Source: an uncultured Flaviramulus sp.
Lineage (GTDB): Bacteria > Bacteroidota > Bacteroidia > Flavobacteriales > Flavobacteriaceae
DNA: 64,000 nt
Assembly: GCA_947501105.1 (NCBI GenBank)
Contig: CANMUP010000004.1
Coordinates: 310,001 to 374,000, forward strand
Direction of reading: 5' to 3'
Under the pieces are notes generated by a model. The model was not told the DNA's origin, made no database searches, and was given only the letters and a program-made list of their open reading frames with translations. Below, piece after piece: positions 8,773-18,696 of this stretch; position 1 is the stretch's first letter; each line of letters starts with the position of its first letter. A program made the position numbers and the translations under genes.

Positions 8773-11151
8773 TTATTCTGTTTTTAAGCTTTTTATCGGG
8801 TTTGCTATGGCAGCTTTTAGAGCTTGAAAACTTACTGTTATTAACGCAATAAGTATAGCAATAACTCCAGCAACAACAAATACCCACCAACCGATATTAG
8901 TTCGATAAGCAAAATCCATTAGCCATTTTTGCATAAAATACCAAGAAACTGGTGTGGCTACGAAAAAGGAAATGACCACTAATTTTAAAAAATCGCGAGA
9001 TAATAAATTTAAAATGCTGGATACAGATGCGCCCATTACTTTCCTAATTCCAATTTCTTTAGTTCGTTGCATTGTAGTATATGAAGCCAAACCAAGCAAT
9101 CCTAAGCAAGACAGAAAAATTGCTAGTAAAGCAAAATTTAAAAACAATTTACCAAATTGTTCTTCGCTTTTGTATTGGCGACTAAAAAATTCATCAAGAA
9201 AATAATAACTAAAAGGTTTGTTTGGAATGATTTTTTTCCATTCTTTTTCAACGGTAACTATAGTTGAGGCGAGATTTGAAGACGGGACATTTATTGACAA
9301 ATAATCGTGTCGATCAGCCTCAATACGCATGCTCAATGGTTTTATTGGGTTTTTTAATGACTGGAAATGAAAATCTTTAATAACACCTATAATTTTTCCT
9401 TCACGTCCCCATTGTTTAAATCGTTTTCCTATAGCTTGTTCAGGAGAACTATACCCAAACATTTTCACAGCAGCTTCATTAAGCACCATTGCCTGAGTAT
9501 TGTCTGTTTTAAATTCACGAGAAAAAGGTCTTCCGGCAACTAATTGAATATCAAATAAAGAAATGTAATCGAAATCTACGAAATATAGATCGAGGTTTGC
9601 TACTTGCAAATCGCCTTTTATATTTTCTATTTCTGAATATGCAGATGGATTTCCAGTCCCTGGAACACTTGAGGACAAAGAGACGTTTTTAATATTTGAC
9701 AAATCAGATATAGCTTGTTTAAGTATGTCCCTATTTTTATCGCTATTGGTATCAACAACAAGAATCTGATCTTTTTTAAACCCTAAATCAAGATTGCCCA
9801 TGTAACTCATTTGTGAATAGACTACAATGGTTCCAATAATTAATGCAATTGATATAGTAAACTGTGATATTACTAGACTCTTACGCAAAAAGCTGCCTTT
9901 TGTTCCAGTAGAAAACCGTCCTTTTAAAACTGTTGTCGGTTTAAAGGAAGAAAGTATTAACGCTGGATAAATTCCAGCTAGTAGCCCTATCCCAATAGCT
10001 GTTAAAAAAAGTAATAATGTGTATAAAGGAGTATCAAAAATTCCTTGACTAATTGTTTTACCCGCTAACTGATTAAATGATGGTAGTAATAGTGATGAAA
10101 CAATTAATGTCAATAAAAAAGCAATAAGGCTAATTAAAACAGATTCCCCAATAAATTGTCGAGCCAATTGAAATTTTGCAGCCCCTACTACTTTTCGAAT
10201 TCCTACTTCTTTTGCCCGTTCAGAAGATCTAGCTGTTGTAAGGTTTACAAAATTTATGCACGCAATCAGCAATATTAGCATAGCAACTATTGAGAAAACA
10301 TACACATTTTTAATATTGCCGGTAACAAACCCTCCACGATCTGATTTGAGGTAAACATCTTTTAACGGTTCTAACATAAGCGTTGGAAACATTTGTGTTT
10401 TGTTCATTTCTTTACCACTCCATTTTTCAAGAAATGCAGGAAATTTACTTTCAAGACCCTCTACATTTGTACCCGGTTTAAGTAATAGGTAGGCAAAAGG
10501 CCCATAATTACCCCATTGATTATCTACACCTTCAGCAAACTTTTTTGTAATAGTTGTCATAGATATTACTACATCACCCTGTATTTGGGAGTTTACTGGT
10601 ATATCTTCCATAATACCAGTGACTGTTGAAGGAAAAGCATCGTCAGTGATTTGAATTACTTGCCCAATAGGATCATCATCACCAAAATATTTTTTTGCAG
10701 AAGATTCGGATAACACAATGCTAAAAGGTTCTTTTAATACCGTAAGAGGATTCCCTTTTAGTAATTTATAATCAAAAACAGTGAAAAAATCTGCATCTGC
10801 CCACAACGATTCGGTTTCGTTAAACGTTAAATTATCTTTTTTAAAAAGTATAACATCACTAAGAACACGAACCGTAGCTGATACTTCAGGAAAGTCACTT
10901 ATATGAGGAGGAACAGCCCAAGACGGCCCATTTCCATTAATTGTTTCTGTTGGGGTTTTAATGTCGGCAACAACCCTATAAATACGATCCTCCTTTAAAT
11001 GAAAATTATCATAGCTTAATTCAAAGTTTACGTACAAAAAAATTAGAAAGCAGGCAGTCATCCCAACACTTAAACCAAAAATATTAATAAATGAAAAAGC
11101 CTTGTGTTTCCATAAGTTCCTAATTGCTATTTTGAAATAGTTACGTATCAT
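8773..11151 (-). CDS. FtsX/MacB-type ABC transporter permease 4
   Basis: A 792-residue permease of the array: TM1 at about 20-42, periplasmic domain, three helices, second periplasmic domain and three C-terminal helices. Coupling motifs are KEVGIRKVVG near residue 315 and KEIGIRKVMG near 699. The C-terminus is NPIKSLKTE. It lies 2 bp downstream of permease 5 and 2 bp upstream of permease 3, so it is the middle of an unbroken block of four genes. The periplasmic domains presumably contact the adaptor protein encoded at 19387-20634; substrate unknown. Confidence 0.93.
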   Translation of the reverse strand: MIRNYFKIAIRNLWKHKAFSFINIFGLSVGMTACFLIFLYVNFELSYDNFHLKEDRIYRVVADIKTPTETINGNGPSWAVPPHISDFPEVSATVRVLSDVILFKKDNLTFNETESLWADADFFTVFDYKLLKGNPLTVLKEPFSIVLSESSAKKYFGDDDPIGQVIQITDDAFPSTVTGIMEDIPVNSQIQGDVVISMTTITKKFAEGVDNQWGNYGPFAYLLLKPGTNVEGLESKFPAFLEKWSGKEMNKTQMFPTLMLEPLKDVYLKSDRGGFVTGNIKNVYVFSIVAMLILLIACINFVNLTTARSSERAKEVGIRKVVGAAKFQLARQFIGESVLISLIAFLLTLIVSSLLLPSFNQLAGKTISQGIFDTPLYTLLLFLTAIGIGLLAGIYPALILSSFKPTTVLKGRFSTGTKGSFLRKSLVISQFTISIALIIGTIVVYSQMSYMGNLDLGFKKDQILVVDTNSDKNRDILKQAISDLSNIKNVSLSSSVPGTGNPSAYSEIENIKGDLQVANLDLYFVDFDYISLFDIQLVAGRPFSREFKTDNTQAMVLNEAAVKMFGYSSPEQAIGKRFKQWGREGKIIGVIKDFHFQSLKNPIKPLSMRIEADRHDYLSINVPSSNLASTIVTVEKEWKKIIPNKPFSYYFLDEFFSRQYKSEEQFGKLFLNFALLAIFLSCLGLLGLASYTTMQRTKEIGIRKVMGASVSSILNLLSRDFLKLVVISFFVATPVSWYFMQKWLMDFAYRTNIGWWVFVVAGVIAILIALITVSFQALKAAIANPIKSLKTE

Positions 11152-11153
11152 AA

Positions 11154-13535
11154 TTATTCTGTTTTTAAGCTTTTTATTGGGTTAGATCTCGCTGCTTTTA
11201 TCGACTGAAAACTTACTGTAACTATAGTAATTAAGAGCGCACCTATACAAGCAAATATTGATATCCACCACGAAATTGAAGTACGATAATCAAATTTTTG
11301 AAGCCAACCATCCATAATATAATAAGCTATAGGAATAGCAATGGCACATGCTATAATTACTAGAATAAGAAAATCTTTGGATAACATATTCCATAATTTT
11401 ATAACCGTTGCTCCTAGAACTTTTCGAATCCCAATTTCCTTAGTTCGTTGTTCGGCAACATAGGATGCTAACCCAAATAATCCCAAGCATGAAATGAAAA
11501 TGGCTAGAAATGTAAAAAAGGCTGCTAACTGACCAATCTTTTTTTCATTTCCGAACTTTTTATCAAATTCTTCATCTACAAAATTGGCAACAAAAGGGAT
11601 GGATGTATTGTAATTTTTAAATACCGCTTCTACTTTAGACATAGATTCATTGACACTCATTGCTGGATTCAATTTCAATATAAAAGTATTTTCCTGCCGT
11701 CTTAAAAGATGAAATAACGATGGTCTTACTGGTTTATAAGGAGACTGTATCAACATATCCTCTACAATACCAATTATCGTGAATGATCTGTCTCCCCTGC
11801 GCAAGATTTTTCCAACTGGGTCTTTTAAATTCATAAAAGTTGCAGCAGATTCATTTAAAATATAAGCTAAAGAGTCTGCACCAAAATCTCTTGAAAAGTC
11901 TCTTCCTTTCTTAATTTTCCAGCCTATAGTTTTTCCGTATTCTTCTGTAACAGCATTGTTAGGGAAATCAACTGGAAGATTTGGATCCTTCCCTTCCCAA
12001 TCAAAACCCCCATTGGTATTATAGACAGCTGTCATTGGGCTAGTGGTTTCTGTCATTTCTACAATAGCGCCATTTCCCTTTAGAGTTGTTCTAATAGCTT
12101 CAATATGTTTGTGCGTTTCTTCAGTTGTATTAATACTTATCAATCCGTTTTTTTCATAACCTAAAGGTCTATTTTGCGCATACTGAATTTGTTGATATAC
12201 AACGATAGTCCCAATTATTAAGGTTATAGAAATAGCAAATTGAGAGGTCACTAATATCTTTCTAGGGATAGCAGCATAACGGCCTATTCGAATAGCTCCC
12301 TTTAAAACTTTTACTGGCTTAAATGAAGATAAATATAAAGCAGGGTAAACCCCAGCAATAATCCCCGTTAATACACTAAAACCAATTCCTAAAACCCAAA
12401 ATATTGGGTTCGCCCATAAAATGGTAATTTTTGAATCTGCTATGGTATTAAAAAATGGCAAAATAATGATTACTAATAAAATAGAAAGAATAAATGCAAG
12501 ACATGAAATTAATATAGACTCATTAAAAAATTGCATAATCAATTGAATACGCCTAGAACCAACGGCTTTCCTAATACCTACCTCTTTGGCTCTTTTTTCA
12601 GAACGAGCAGTACTTAAATTCATAAAATTAATGCAGGCAAGAAGCAAAACAAAAACACCAATGATGCCAAATAACCATACATTATCTATTCTTCCTCCTG
12701 TGTTAATACCATTTTCAAAATTTGACTGTAAATGCCATTTGGACATTGGGTGTAAGAAAACCTCAGGCTTATATCGTCTTCCTTCTTCGGTAACTTTGGA
12801 TAGTTTTACGTCCTTTATTTTAGAGCTTACTGTTTCAAGAATAGAGTTATCTCCAAGCTGTGCAAAAGTTTGAGTAAAATTGCTTCCCCAAGGGTCCTCC
12901 ATATCTTTAATCCACGAATTATAACTTAAATATAAATCCCATGGCACTATAAATTCAAGCGACTGTAAAGTAGTGGCATCTGGTAGGTCTTCATATACAC
13001 CTGTAACCTTTACATCAACTTTATCATCCAATTTCATGATTTCTCCAATAGCATTTTCTTTTCCAAAAAACACTTCAGCAACAGATTGTGATAGCATTAT
13101 GGAATTCATTTCCTTTAACCCATCTCTACTACCTTGAAGCATATTAAGCGTTAACATTTCGGTTACCTCTGGTTCAAAATAACTTCCTGGTTTAAAAAAA
13201 ACTTTATCCTTATAACTTAAAGCATGATCATAATTCCAAGAAGCTTGTAACACGTATTTAAAATCACTTCCATATTCATTACGAATAGTCTCTGCCATCA
13301 CCGCTGGATTTGCAACTTGAGTTCCTACAACATCATTGTAAGTTTGATGCTGCATGACTTGAACAATCTTATCATAGTTTTGATGATATTTATTAAATGA
13401 TAGCTCATTATAAATCCATAAACCAATTAACATTACTACGGCCATTCCTACAGCAAGACCTCCAATATTAATAGCTGACGAACCTTTATTAACAAGAATG
13501 TTTCTCCACGCGATTTTAAAATAGTTTCTAAGCAT
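11154..13535 (-). CDS. FtsX/MacB-type ABC transporter permease 5
   Basis: A 793-residue permease, start MLRNYFKIAWRNILVNKG, with the same domain order as its neighbours. Coupling motifs are KEVGIRKAVG near residue 318 and KEIGIRKVLG near 699. It ends NPIKSLKTE. It is 11 bp downstream of permease 6 and 2 bp upstream of permease 4. Its N-terminal 30 residues are closer to permease 2 (KNKGFSAINIGGLSVG versus VNKGSSAINIGGLAVG) than to its immediate neighbours, which fits repeated duplication and exchange within the array. Confidence 0.93.
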   Translation of the reverse strand: MLRNYFKIAWRNILVNKGSSAINIGGLAVGMAVVMLIGLWIYNELSFNKYHQNYDKIVQVMQHQTYNDVVGTQVANPAVMAETIRNEYGSDFKYVLQASWNYDHALSYKDKVFFKPGSYFEPEVTEMLTLNMLQGSRDGLKEMNSIMLSQSVAEVFFGKENAIGEIMKLDDKVDVKVTGVYEDLPDATTLQSLEFIVPWDLYLSYNSWIKDMEDPWGSNFTQTFAQLGDNSILETVSSKIKDVKLSKVTEEGRRYKPEVFLHPMSKWHLQSNFENGINTGGRIDNVWLFGIIGVFVLLLACINFMNLSTARSEKRAKEVGIRKAVGSRRIQLIMQFFNESILISCLAFILSILLVIIILPFFNTIADSKITILWANPIFWVLGIGFSVLTGIIAGVYPALYLSSFKPVKVLKGAIRIGRYAAIPRKILVTSQFAISITLIIGTIVVYQQIQYAQNRPLGYEKNGLISINTTEETHKHIEAIRTTLKGNGAIVEMTETTSPMTAVYNTNGGFDWEGKDPNLPVDFPNNAVTEEYGKTIGWKIKKGRDFSRDFGADSLAYILNESAATFMNLKDPVGKILRRGDRSFTIIGIVEDMLIQSPYKPVRPSLFHLLRRQENTFILKLNPAMSVNESMSKVEAVFKNYNTSIPFVANFVDEEFDKKFGNEKKIGQLAAFFTFLAIFISCLGLFGLASYVAEQRTKEIGIRKVLGATVIKLWNMLSKDFLILVIIACAIAIPIAYYIMDGWLQKFDYRTSISWWISIFACIGALLITIVTVSFQSIKAARSNPIKSLKTE

Positions 13536-13546
13536 AATATCTTATT

Positions 13547-15976
13547 TTATTCATCTTTTAAAGATTCTACGGGGTTTACAATGGCGGCGTTAATAGTTTT
13601 AATACTAATTGAAAAAACAACTAGTCCCATTACCAATATGACTGGAAGTATGAATAACCACCAATTCAACTCAATATGAAATGCAAAATTTTCTAACCAC
13701 TTTGTTGCTAACAAATAAGTGACAGGAATACCTATAAGCATTGCTATAAAAACAGTTTCTATAAAGTTTTTAGATAGTAGCACTAAAATGTTTATAACAC
13801 TCGCACCAATTACTTTTCTAATACCAATTTCTTTTTTTCTTTTTAAAACGGTAAATGATGCTAAACCAAACAAACCTAGACAAGCAATTAAAATGGCAAA
13901 CCCTGTAAGCACGCTAAACACATCTTGAAACTGCTTGTCTGCTTTAAATTGCTTATCATATTCACTATCCATAAAAAAGTAAGAGAATGGAGCCGTAGGG
14001 AAAACTGATTTATAAGTTTGCTCTATTTGTGAAATTTGTTCTTTTGGATTATTTCCTGAGAATTTTATACTTGCAAAACCTCCAAAATAATCAGAATATC
14101 TATGTATAATTGGTATGTGAGCTGATTTAGCTGATTCTTGATGATAGTTTTTAACAACCCCTTTTATAGCCCATTCACTACCCCAAAATTTCAATTTTTT
14201 ACCTATTGCATTTTTAGCCTCTGGAATGCCCCATAAACGAATAGCCTCTTCGTTAACTATGACTTCTTTCTTATCTGGGTGACTGGTCTCATCAAAATCA
14301 TTTCCTTCTAATAATTTCATGCCCATTACAGTAATAAAATTGGCATCAATTTGGGTGAGATAAAAATTATAATTGTGATCTTCTATAACCTCTGAAAGAT
14401 TAATACCTGTGGTTGTACCCATTTGGCTAGCCATTTGCCCAGGCACAGCACCAGAAAGCGATACTGAACTTACTGAAGAGTTGGCTAATAATTCTTGTTT
14501 AAAAACACTATAATTTTGCCGATCGGTATTTTGAGTAGGTGCATTTACAACAATAGTTCGGTCTGTATTTATTCCTAAATCAATATTTTGCAGATAATCC
14601 AATTGCTTATTAATCGTGAAAATTTGTATGAGTAAAATAATGGTAATTGCAAATTGAAAAACCACTAAAGATTTACGAAGAAACACGCCTTGTGTTGAAT
14701 GGGTAAAAGCACCTTTTAATACTGAAGAAGGTTTAAATGAAGATAGCACTAATGCAGGATAAACTCCAGAAAACAGTACTCCTAATAAAATAAAGGCACC
14801 AAGTATAAACCAAAAGAGTGAATCTCCAAAAATGCTAAAATCTGTTGGTAAGCCAGACACTTCAATAAACTTGGATTTTGAAATTAAAATTAATAATACA
14901 GCACAGATTCCTGCACAAAAGTTAATAAGAAGAGATTCTATCAAAAACTGAACTCTTAATTGGCTTTTGGTTGAACCTACTACTTTTCGAATACCAACTT
15001 CTTTAGCTCTATCTAATGCTTTTGATGTAGCTAGATTAATATAATTTACAAAGGCACTAATAATAACCAAAAAAGCAACGCCTAATAGAAAAAACACTGA
15101 GGATGCTTTTCCGTTCGGTTCCGTTTCAAAAGTTTTGTTGGAGTATAAATGAATATCACCAATCTTTTGTCCAATGATACGTTGGTTTTTAAAATTCATT
15201 TCAACTTCCATTCGCTTATTCAAATCCAAAAGTGATGACGTGAAACCTTCGTAGTTTGTATTTGGTGTTAATAGTAAATAGGTTAATGTATTATTCCCTC
15301 CCCAATTATCTTCTTTTTCGCCATATTCTTCTAACATTGCCTTATCTGATAACATGGTTGGATAAGACATAAGCATATTAAACTTTAAATGGGTATTTGG
15401 AGGGCTATCAGCCACAACCCCAACAATATCTAATAGTACTAACCCTTTAGCAAAAGGAATTTCAAGTGTTTCTCCAACAACATTTTTTTTGTTAAAATAC
15501 TTGAGTGCTGTTGTTTCAGTTAAAACAGCTTGATTAGGTTGTTTAAAAATATCTTTCTTCGTGCCATACATTAAAGGATAAGAGAACATATTAAAAAAAG
15601 AATGGTCTACAGCGAAGAGTTTTTCTAATATAAAATGCTCATTCCCAATAGCAATATTAACATTGGGCTCTCCTACGGGATAGGCTCTAGTAAAGTTTTC
15701 TACTTCTGGCATTTCTGCCAATACTTTTGCTCCTGTTGGCGGATTCGTTTCGCAATCTTGAGCGGTTACTGTTTCTCCGTCCATATAATCCATGGTCAAC
15801 CTTACAAGTCTATCTGCGTTTACATGTGTATTTTCATAGCTAAACTCAAATCTTACATACTGGATAATAAGCAGCGTAATAGCAAAACCTGTTGCCAAGC
15901 CTAATAGATTTATGAACGTAAAGCTCTTATCCTTTTTAAAATTTCGCCACGCGATTTTGAAATAGTTTCTAAGCAT
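13547..15976 (-). CDS. FtsX/MacB-type ABC transporter permease 6
   Basis: An 809-residue permease. Coupling motifs are KEVGIRKVVG near residue 325 and KEIGIRKVIG near 715; the C-terminus is NPVESLKDE, slightly different from the rest. Its ATG at 15976 lies inside the last codons of the 51-codon FecR-like mini-gene (the sequences overlap by 8 nt in a different frame), so translation of the permease is probably coupled to that small gene. Downstream it is 11 bp from permease 5. Confidence 0.93.
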   Translation of the reverse strand: MLRNYFKIAWRNFKKDKSFTFINLLGLATGFAITLLIIQYVRFEFSYENTHVNADRLVRLTMDYMDGETVTAQDCETNPPTGAKVLAEMPEVENFTRAYPVGEPNVNIAIGNEHFILEKLFAVDHSFFNMFSYPLMYGTKKDIFKQPNQAVLTETTALKYFNKKNVVGETLEIPFAKGLVLLDIVGVVADSPPNTHLKFNMLMSYPTMLSDKAMLEEYGEKEDNWGGNNTLTYLLLTPNTNYEGFTSSLLDLNKRMEVEMNFKNQRIIGQKIGDIHLYSNKTFETEPNGKASSVFFLLGVAFLVIISAFVNYINLATSKALDRAKEVGIRKVVGSTKSQLRVQFLIESLLINFCAGICAVLLILISKSKFIEVSGLPTDFSIFGDSLFWFILGAFILLGVLFSGVYPALVLSSFKPSSVLKGAFTHSTQGVFLRKSLVVFQFAITIILLIQIFTINKQLDYLQNIDLGINTDRTIVVNAPTQNTDRQNYSVFKQELLANSSVSSVSLSGAVPGQMASQMGTTTGINLSEVIEDHNYNFYLTQIDANFITVMGMKLLEGNDFDETSHPDKKEVIVNEEAIRLWGIPEAKNAIGKKLKFWGSEWAIKGVVKNYHQESAKSAHIPIIHRYSDYFGGFASIKFSGNNPKEQISQIEQTYKSVFPTAPFSYFFMDSEYDKQFKADKQFQDVFSVLTGFAILIACLGLFGLASFTVLKRKKEIGIRKVIGASVINILVLLSKNFIETVFIAMLIGIPVTYLLATKWLENFAFHIELNWWLFILPVILVMGLVVFSISIKTINAAIVNPVESLKDE

Positions 15977-16124
15977 AATCTTTCAATTTTGAAGCAACAT
16001 ACTTAGCTTTTAAAATGTTAAACTTTTTGTGGTTGCCTTCATTTTTATTTATCCATTCAATCATTTTCATTTTTTCAGAAACATCCATTTTTCCTTTTAT
16101 ATATTTTAGAATTCTTGTTTCCAT
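15969..16124 (-). CDS. 51-residue FecR N-terminus-like mini-protein
   Basis: A short gene lying in the only sizeable gap of the permease block. From the ATG at 16124 it reads METRILKYIKGKMDVSEKMK, then IEWINKNEGNHKKFNILKA and ends ASKLKDYA. The pattern, a short helix ending in a Y-I-x-G-K turn, then an E-W-I-N segment and N-x-K-x-F, resembles the cytoplasmic N-terminal domain of Bacteroidota FecR-type anti-sigma factors, which binds ECF sigma factors. There is no membrane helix or periplasmic domain, and no sigma gene nearby. The stop codon lies past the ATG of permease 6 with an 8-nt overlap, typical of translational coupling. It could be a free anti-sigma-like peptide, a remnant of a longer gene, or a leader peptide that controls permease 6. 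Confidence 0.6.
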   Translation of the reverse strand: METRILKYIKGKMDVSEKMKMIEWINKNEGNHKKFNILKAKYVASKLKDYA

Positions 16125-16150
16125 GTTTATCCATTAACGCAAATCTTCAA

Positions 16151-18634
16151 TTACTCATTCCTTAAATAATTAGCAGGTTTTACTAAGGCTACTTTTATCG
16201 ATTCTGGTAACACTGATAAAGCAGCAACAATAACAACAATTACCAAAGGCACAATAAACATCCATGGGTTTATATCAACTCTAAACGCATAATTTGAAAG
16301 CCACTCCGAAGCCATAAAATATGTTATAGGAAGAGCGATTACTCCAGAAACAAACACTAAAACCACTAAGCTTTTAGGAATTAAAAGCAAGACATGCAAA
16401 ACATTTGCGCCTAAAACTTTACGTACACAAAGCTCTTTTGTTCTTCGCATTGCCATATAGGACCCTAAACCAAATAACCCTAAAGCTGCAATAAAAATGG
16501 CTAGTCCCGCAAATAAGAAAAAGAGTTGCCCAAACTTACGATCTGCTTTATATTGACGATTAAAATGTTCATCTAGAAAGAAATATTCATAAGGATCCAT
16601 TGGAAAAAACGCTTCATATTTTTCGCCAACATGTTTTACAGTACTTTCAATATTTGAGGTATTTATATTAACCGTTAAATAAGATGCATTATAGTACGTT
16701 GGATATAAAAACAGTGTAGGATCATAATCATTTTGAAGTGATTGTTGATGATAATTTTCCATAACACCAATAATTTCAGCAGTTCGATCTTGAGGCCCTA
16801 ACTGAAATATAACGTCCTTATTTACAGCATCTTCAACAGACGAAAATCCAAGCAACTTCACAGCTGCTCTATTAAGCATAACTCTATATGGCTTATTTGC
16901 ACTTGGAGGGTTAGGATTCCTAAAACCGTAATATGAATGATCTTCTAATCTAAAGTTTCGTCCAGCTAATAGCTTTATTTTATAAGCATCCATAAAGTCC
17001 TGGTCTATACTAAACTGATTACAAATAACGTTGGCTTCCCTTTGTTCATGCACCCGCCTAGTTGTATTATACCATGGATTTTTTTTACCAGGCACGTCTG
17101 CCGTTGCCGCCACAACATTCACATTTGGGTTACGCAAAAGTTCAGCCTTAAAAACTTCCATCTTATCATTTACTGTAGAATCTACAACCATAGGCGCATT
17201 TATAATAAGATTGTGTTTAGAATCAAAACCTAAATCTTGATTTTGCATATACGAAAACTGACTATACATAATAAAAGTGCCCGCAATTAATGTAATAGAT
17301 ATGGTAAATTGAGCAACAACGAGAGTTTTACGTATTAAAGTTCCTTTTGTAGATTGATGAAATTTACCTTTTAATACCTGTATGGGTTTGAATCCAGACA
17401 ATACAAAGGCTGGATATATTCCTGCTAAGAGTCCTCCTAAAAAGATAAGCACTATAATGTGTATCCATATTTGAGGTTTTAACCACATATCTGTAGATAA
17501 TATGTGTAAGCCCACAAATTCATTAAAAGGGGTAATTAACAAGCTAATTATTATAATGGCAATAATTGCAGCAATTAAATTAATGATTACAGATTCAAAT
17601 AAAAATTGCACTATTAAAGCACTTCTTTTAATACCAACAACCTTTTTTAACCCTACTTCCATAGCCCGTTCCGTAGATTTTGCTGTAGAAAGATTAATAA
17701 AATTCATTAGTGCAATGAGTATTACAAATACAGCAATGAGCCAAAGAAAGTTTAATGTTTTCTCATTACTATTCACACTAATCTCATTACTCAAGTGAGA
17801 TTTTAAGTGAATATCCTTTACCGGTTGCAATCCCATTTTTGCTTCAAAACTATGCTCCTGCATACTTTCGCTTAAGTATTTATCTATAAAAGCAGGGAAT
17901 TTAGCCTCAACAGTTGCTGGATCTGTTCCAGGTTTTAGCCTTACGTAATTATAAAATTCTGGCCAATTCCATGTGGTTTCTGTCCAAGGACCTAACGTTG
18001 AAAACGAAATTAACATGTTAAATTTTAAATGGGTATTTTCTGGAAGCTCTTCAAAAACACCAGTAACCTTTACTTGAATATTTCCATTCGCTACTAAAGT
18101 TTTATTAATAGGGTCTTGGTCTCCAAAAAAGCGTTCTGCTACTTTGGTAGATAAAATCATTGATCGCTGTTCTTTAAGAGCCGTTTTCGGGTTCCCTTTA
18201 ACAAGATTAATTTTAAAAAGATCTAGCGCCGTACTATCAGCAATGTATATCATATCATTGCTCACATTTGACTTTACCAAATCACCTTGTTCATTAGTAT
18301 AAGACAACACAAAAGACCCCATCATAATCTCTTTATTCACAAGTCTTGCATAATTATCAACTTCAGGAAAATCTCGTTTCATTGCAGATCCAACTGCTGG
18401 ATGCGTTGCCGCTGCGTCTACAAAACCTTTAGATCCTAAATTCGTGGAGAGTGTAACTCGATATAAGTCATCAATATGTGGCTGATGTTGATCGTAGCTA
18501 GATTCAAAATTTACATATTGAATAATGAGCAAATATGCTGTTATACCAATAGCTAAACCTCCTATATTGATTAGAGAATATCCCTTGTTTTTAATAAGGT
18601 TTCTCCAAGCTAATTTGAAATAATTTCTGATCAT
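16151..18634 (-). CDS. FtsX/MacB-type ABC transporter permease 7 (first of the array)
   Basis: The longest permease, 827 residues, and the first to be transcribed after the adaptor and ATPase genes. Layout as in the paralogues, but the coupling motifs deviate: MEVGLKKVVG near residue 326 and KELCVRKVLG near 735, where the others have KE(V/I)G(I/V)RK. The C-terminus also differs (KPANYLRNE instead of NPIKSLKTE). It is followed by a 174-bp gap that holds the FecR-like mini-gene, so it may be partly separated from the permease 6-to-2 block. Confidence 0.93.
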   Translation of the reverse strand: MIRNYFKLAWRNLIKNKGYSLINIGGLAIGITAYLLIIQYVNFESSYDQHQPHIDDLYRVTLSTNLGSKGFVDAAATHPAVGSAMKRDFPEVDNYARLVNKEIMMGSFVLSYTNEQGDLVKSNVSNDMIYIADSTALDLFKINLVKGNPKTALKEQRSMILSTKVAERFFGDQDPINKTLVANGNIQVKVTGVFEELPENTHLKFNMLISFSTLGPWTETTWNWPEFYNYVRLKPGTDPATVEAKFPAFIDKYLSESMQEHSFEAKMGLQPVKDIHLKSHLSNEISVNSNEKTLNFLWLIAVFVILIALMNFINLSTAKSTERAMEVGLKKVVGIKRSALIVQFLFESVIINLIAAIIAIIIISLLITPFNEFVGLHILSTDMWLKPQIWIHIIVLIFLGGLLAGIYPAFVLSGFKPIQVLKGKFHQSTKGTLIRKTLVVAQFTISITLIAGTFIMYSQFSYMQNQDLGFDSKHNLIINAPMVVDSTVNDKMEVFKAELLRNPNVNVVAATADVPGKKNPWYNTTRRVHEQREANVICNQFSIDQDFMDAYKIKLLAGRNFRLEDHSYYGFRNPNPPSANKPYRVMLNRAAVKLLGFSSVEDAVNKDVIFQLGPQDRTAEIIGVMENYHQQSLQNDYDPTLFLYPTYYNASYLTVNINTSNIESTVKHVGEKYEAFFPMDPYEYFFLDEHFNRQYKADRKFGQLFFLFAGLAIFIAALGLFGLGSYMAMRRTKELCVRKVLGANVLHVLLLIPKSLVVLVFVSGVIALPITYFMASEWLSNYAFRVDINPWMFIVPLVIVVIVAALSVLPESIKVALVKPANYLRNE

Positions 18635-18696
18635 GATTGTTCGTTTTTTGATTGATGGTCTCTATTTCTTCCTTAAACCCTTTAGGTGGTTAGTAT

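Noticed and set aside
8771-8890. N-terminal extension of permease 3
   Set aside because: The 40 extra residues overlap permease 4, are cysteine-rich and unlike any paralogue start; the ATG at 8770 gives the conserved MIKNYFKIAWRN.
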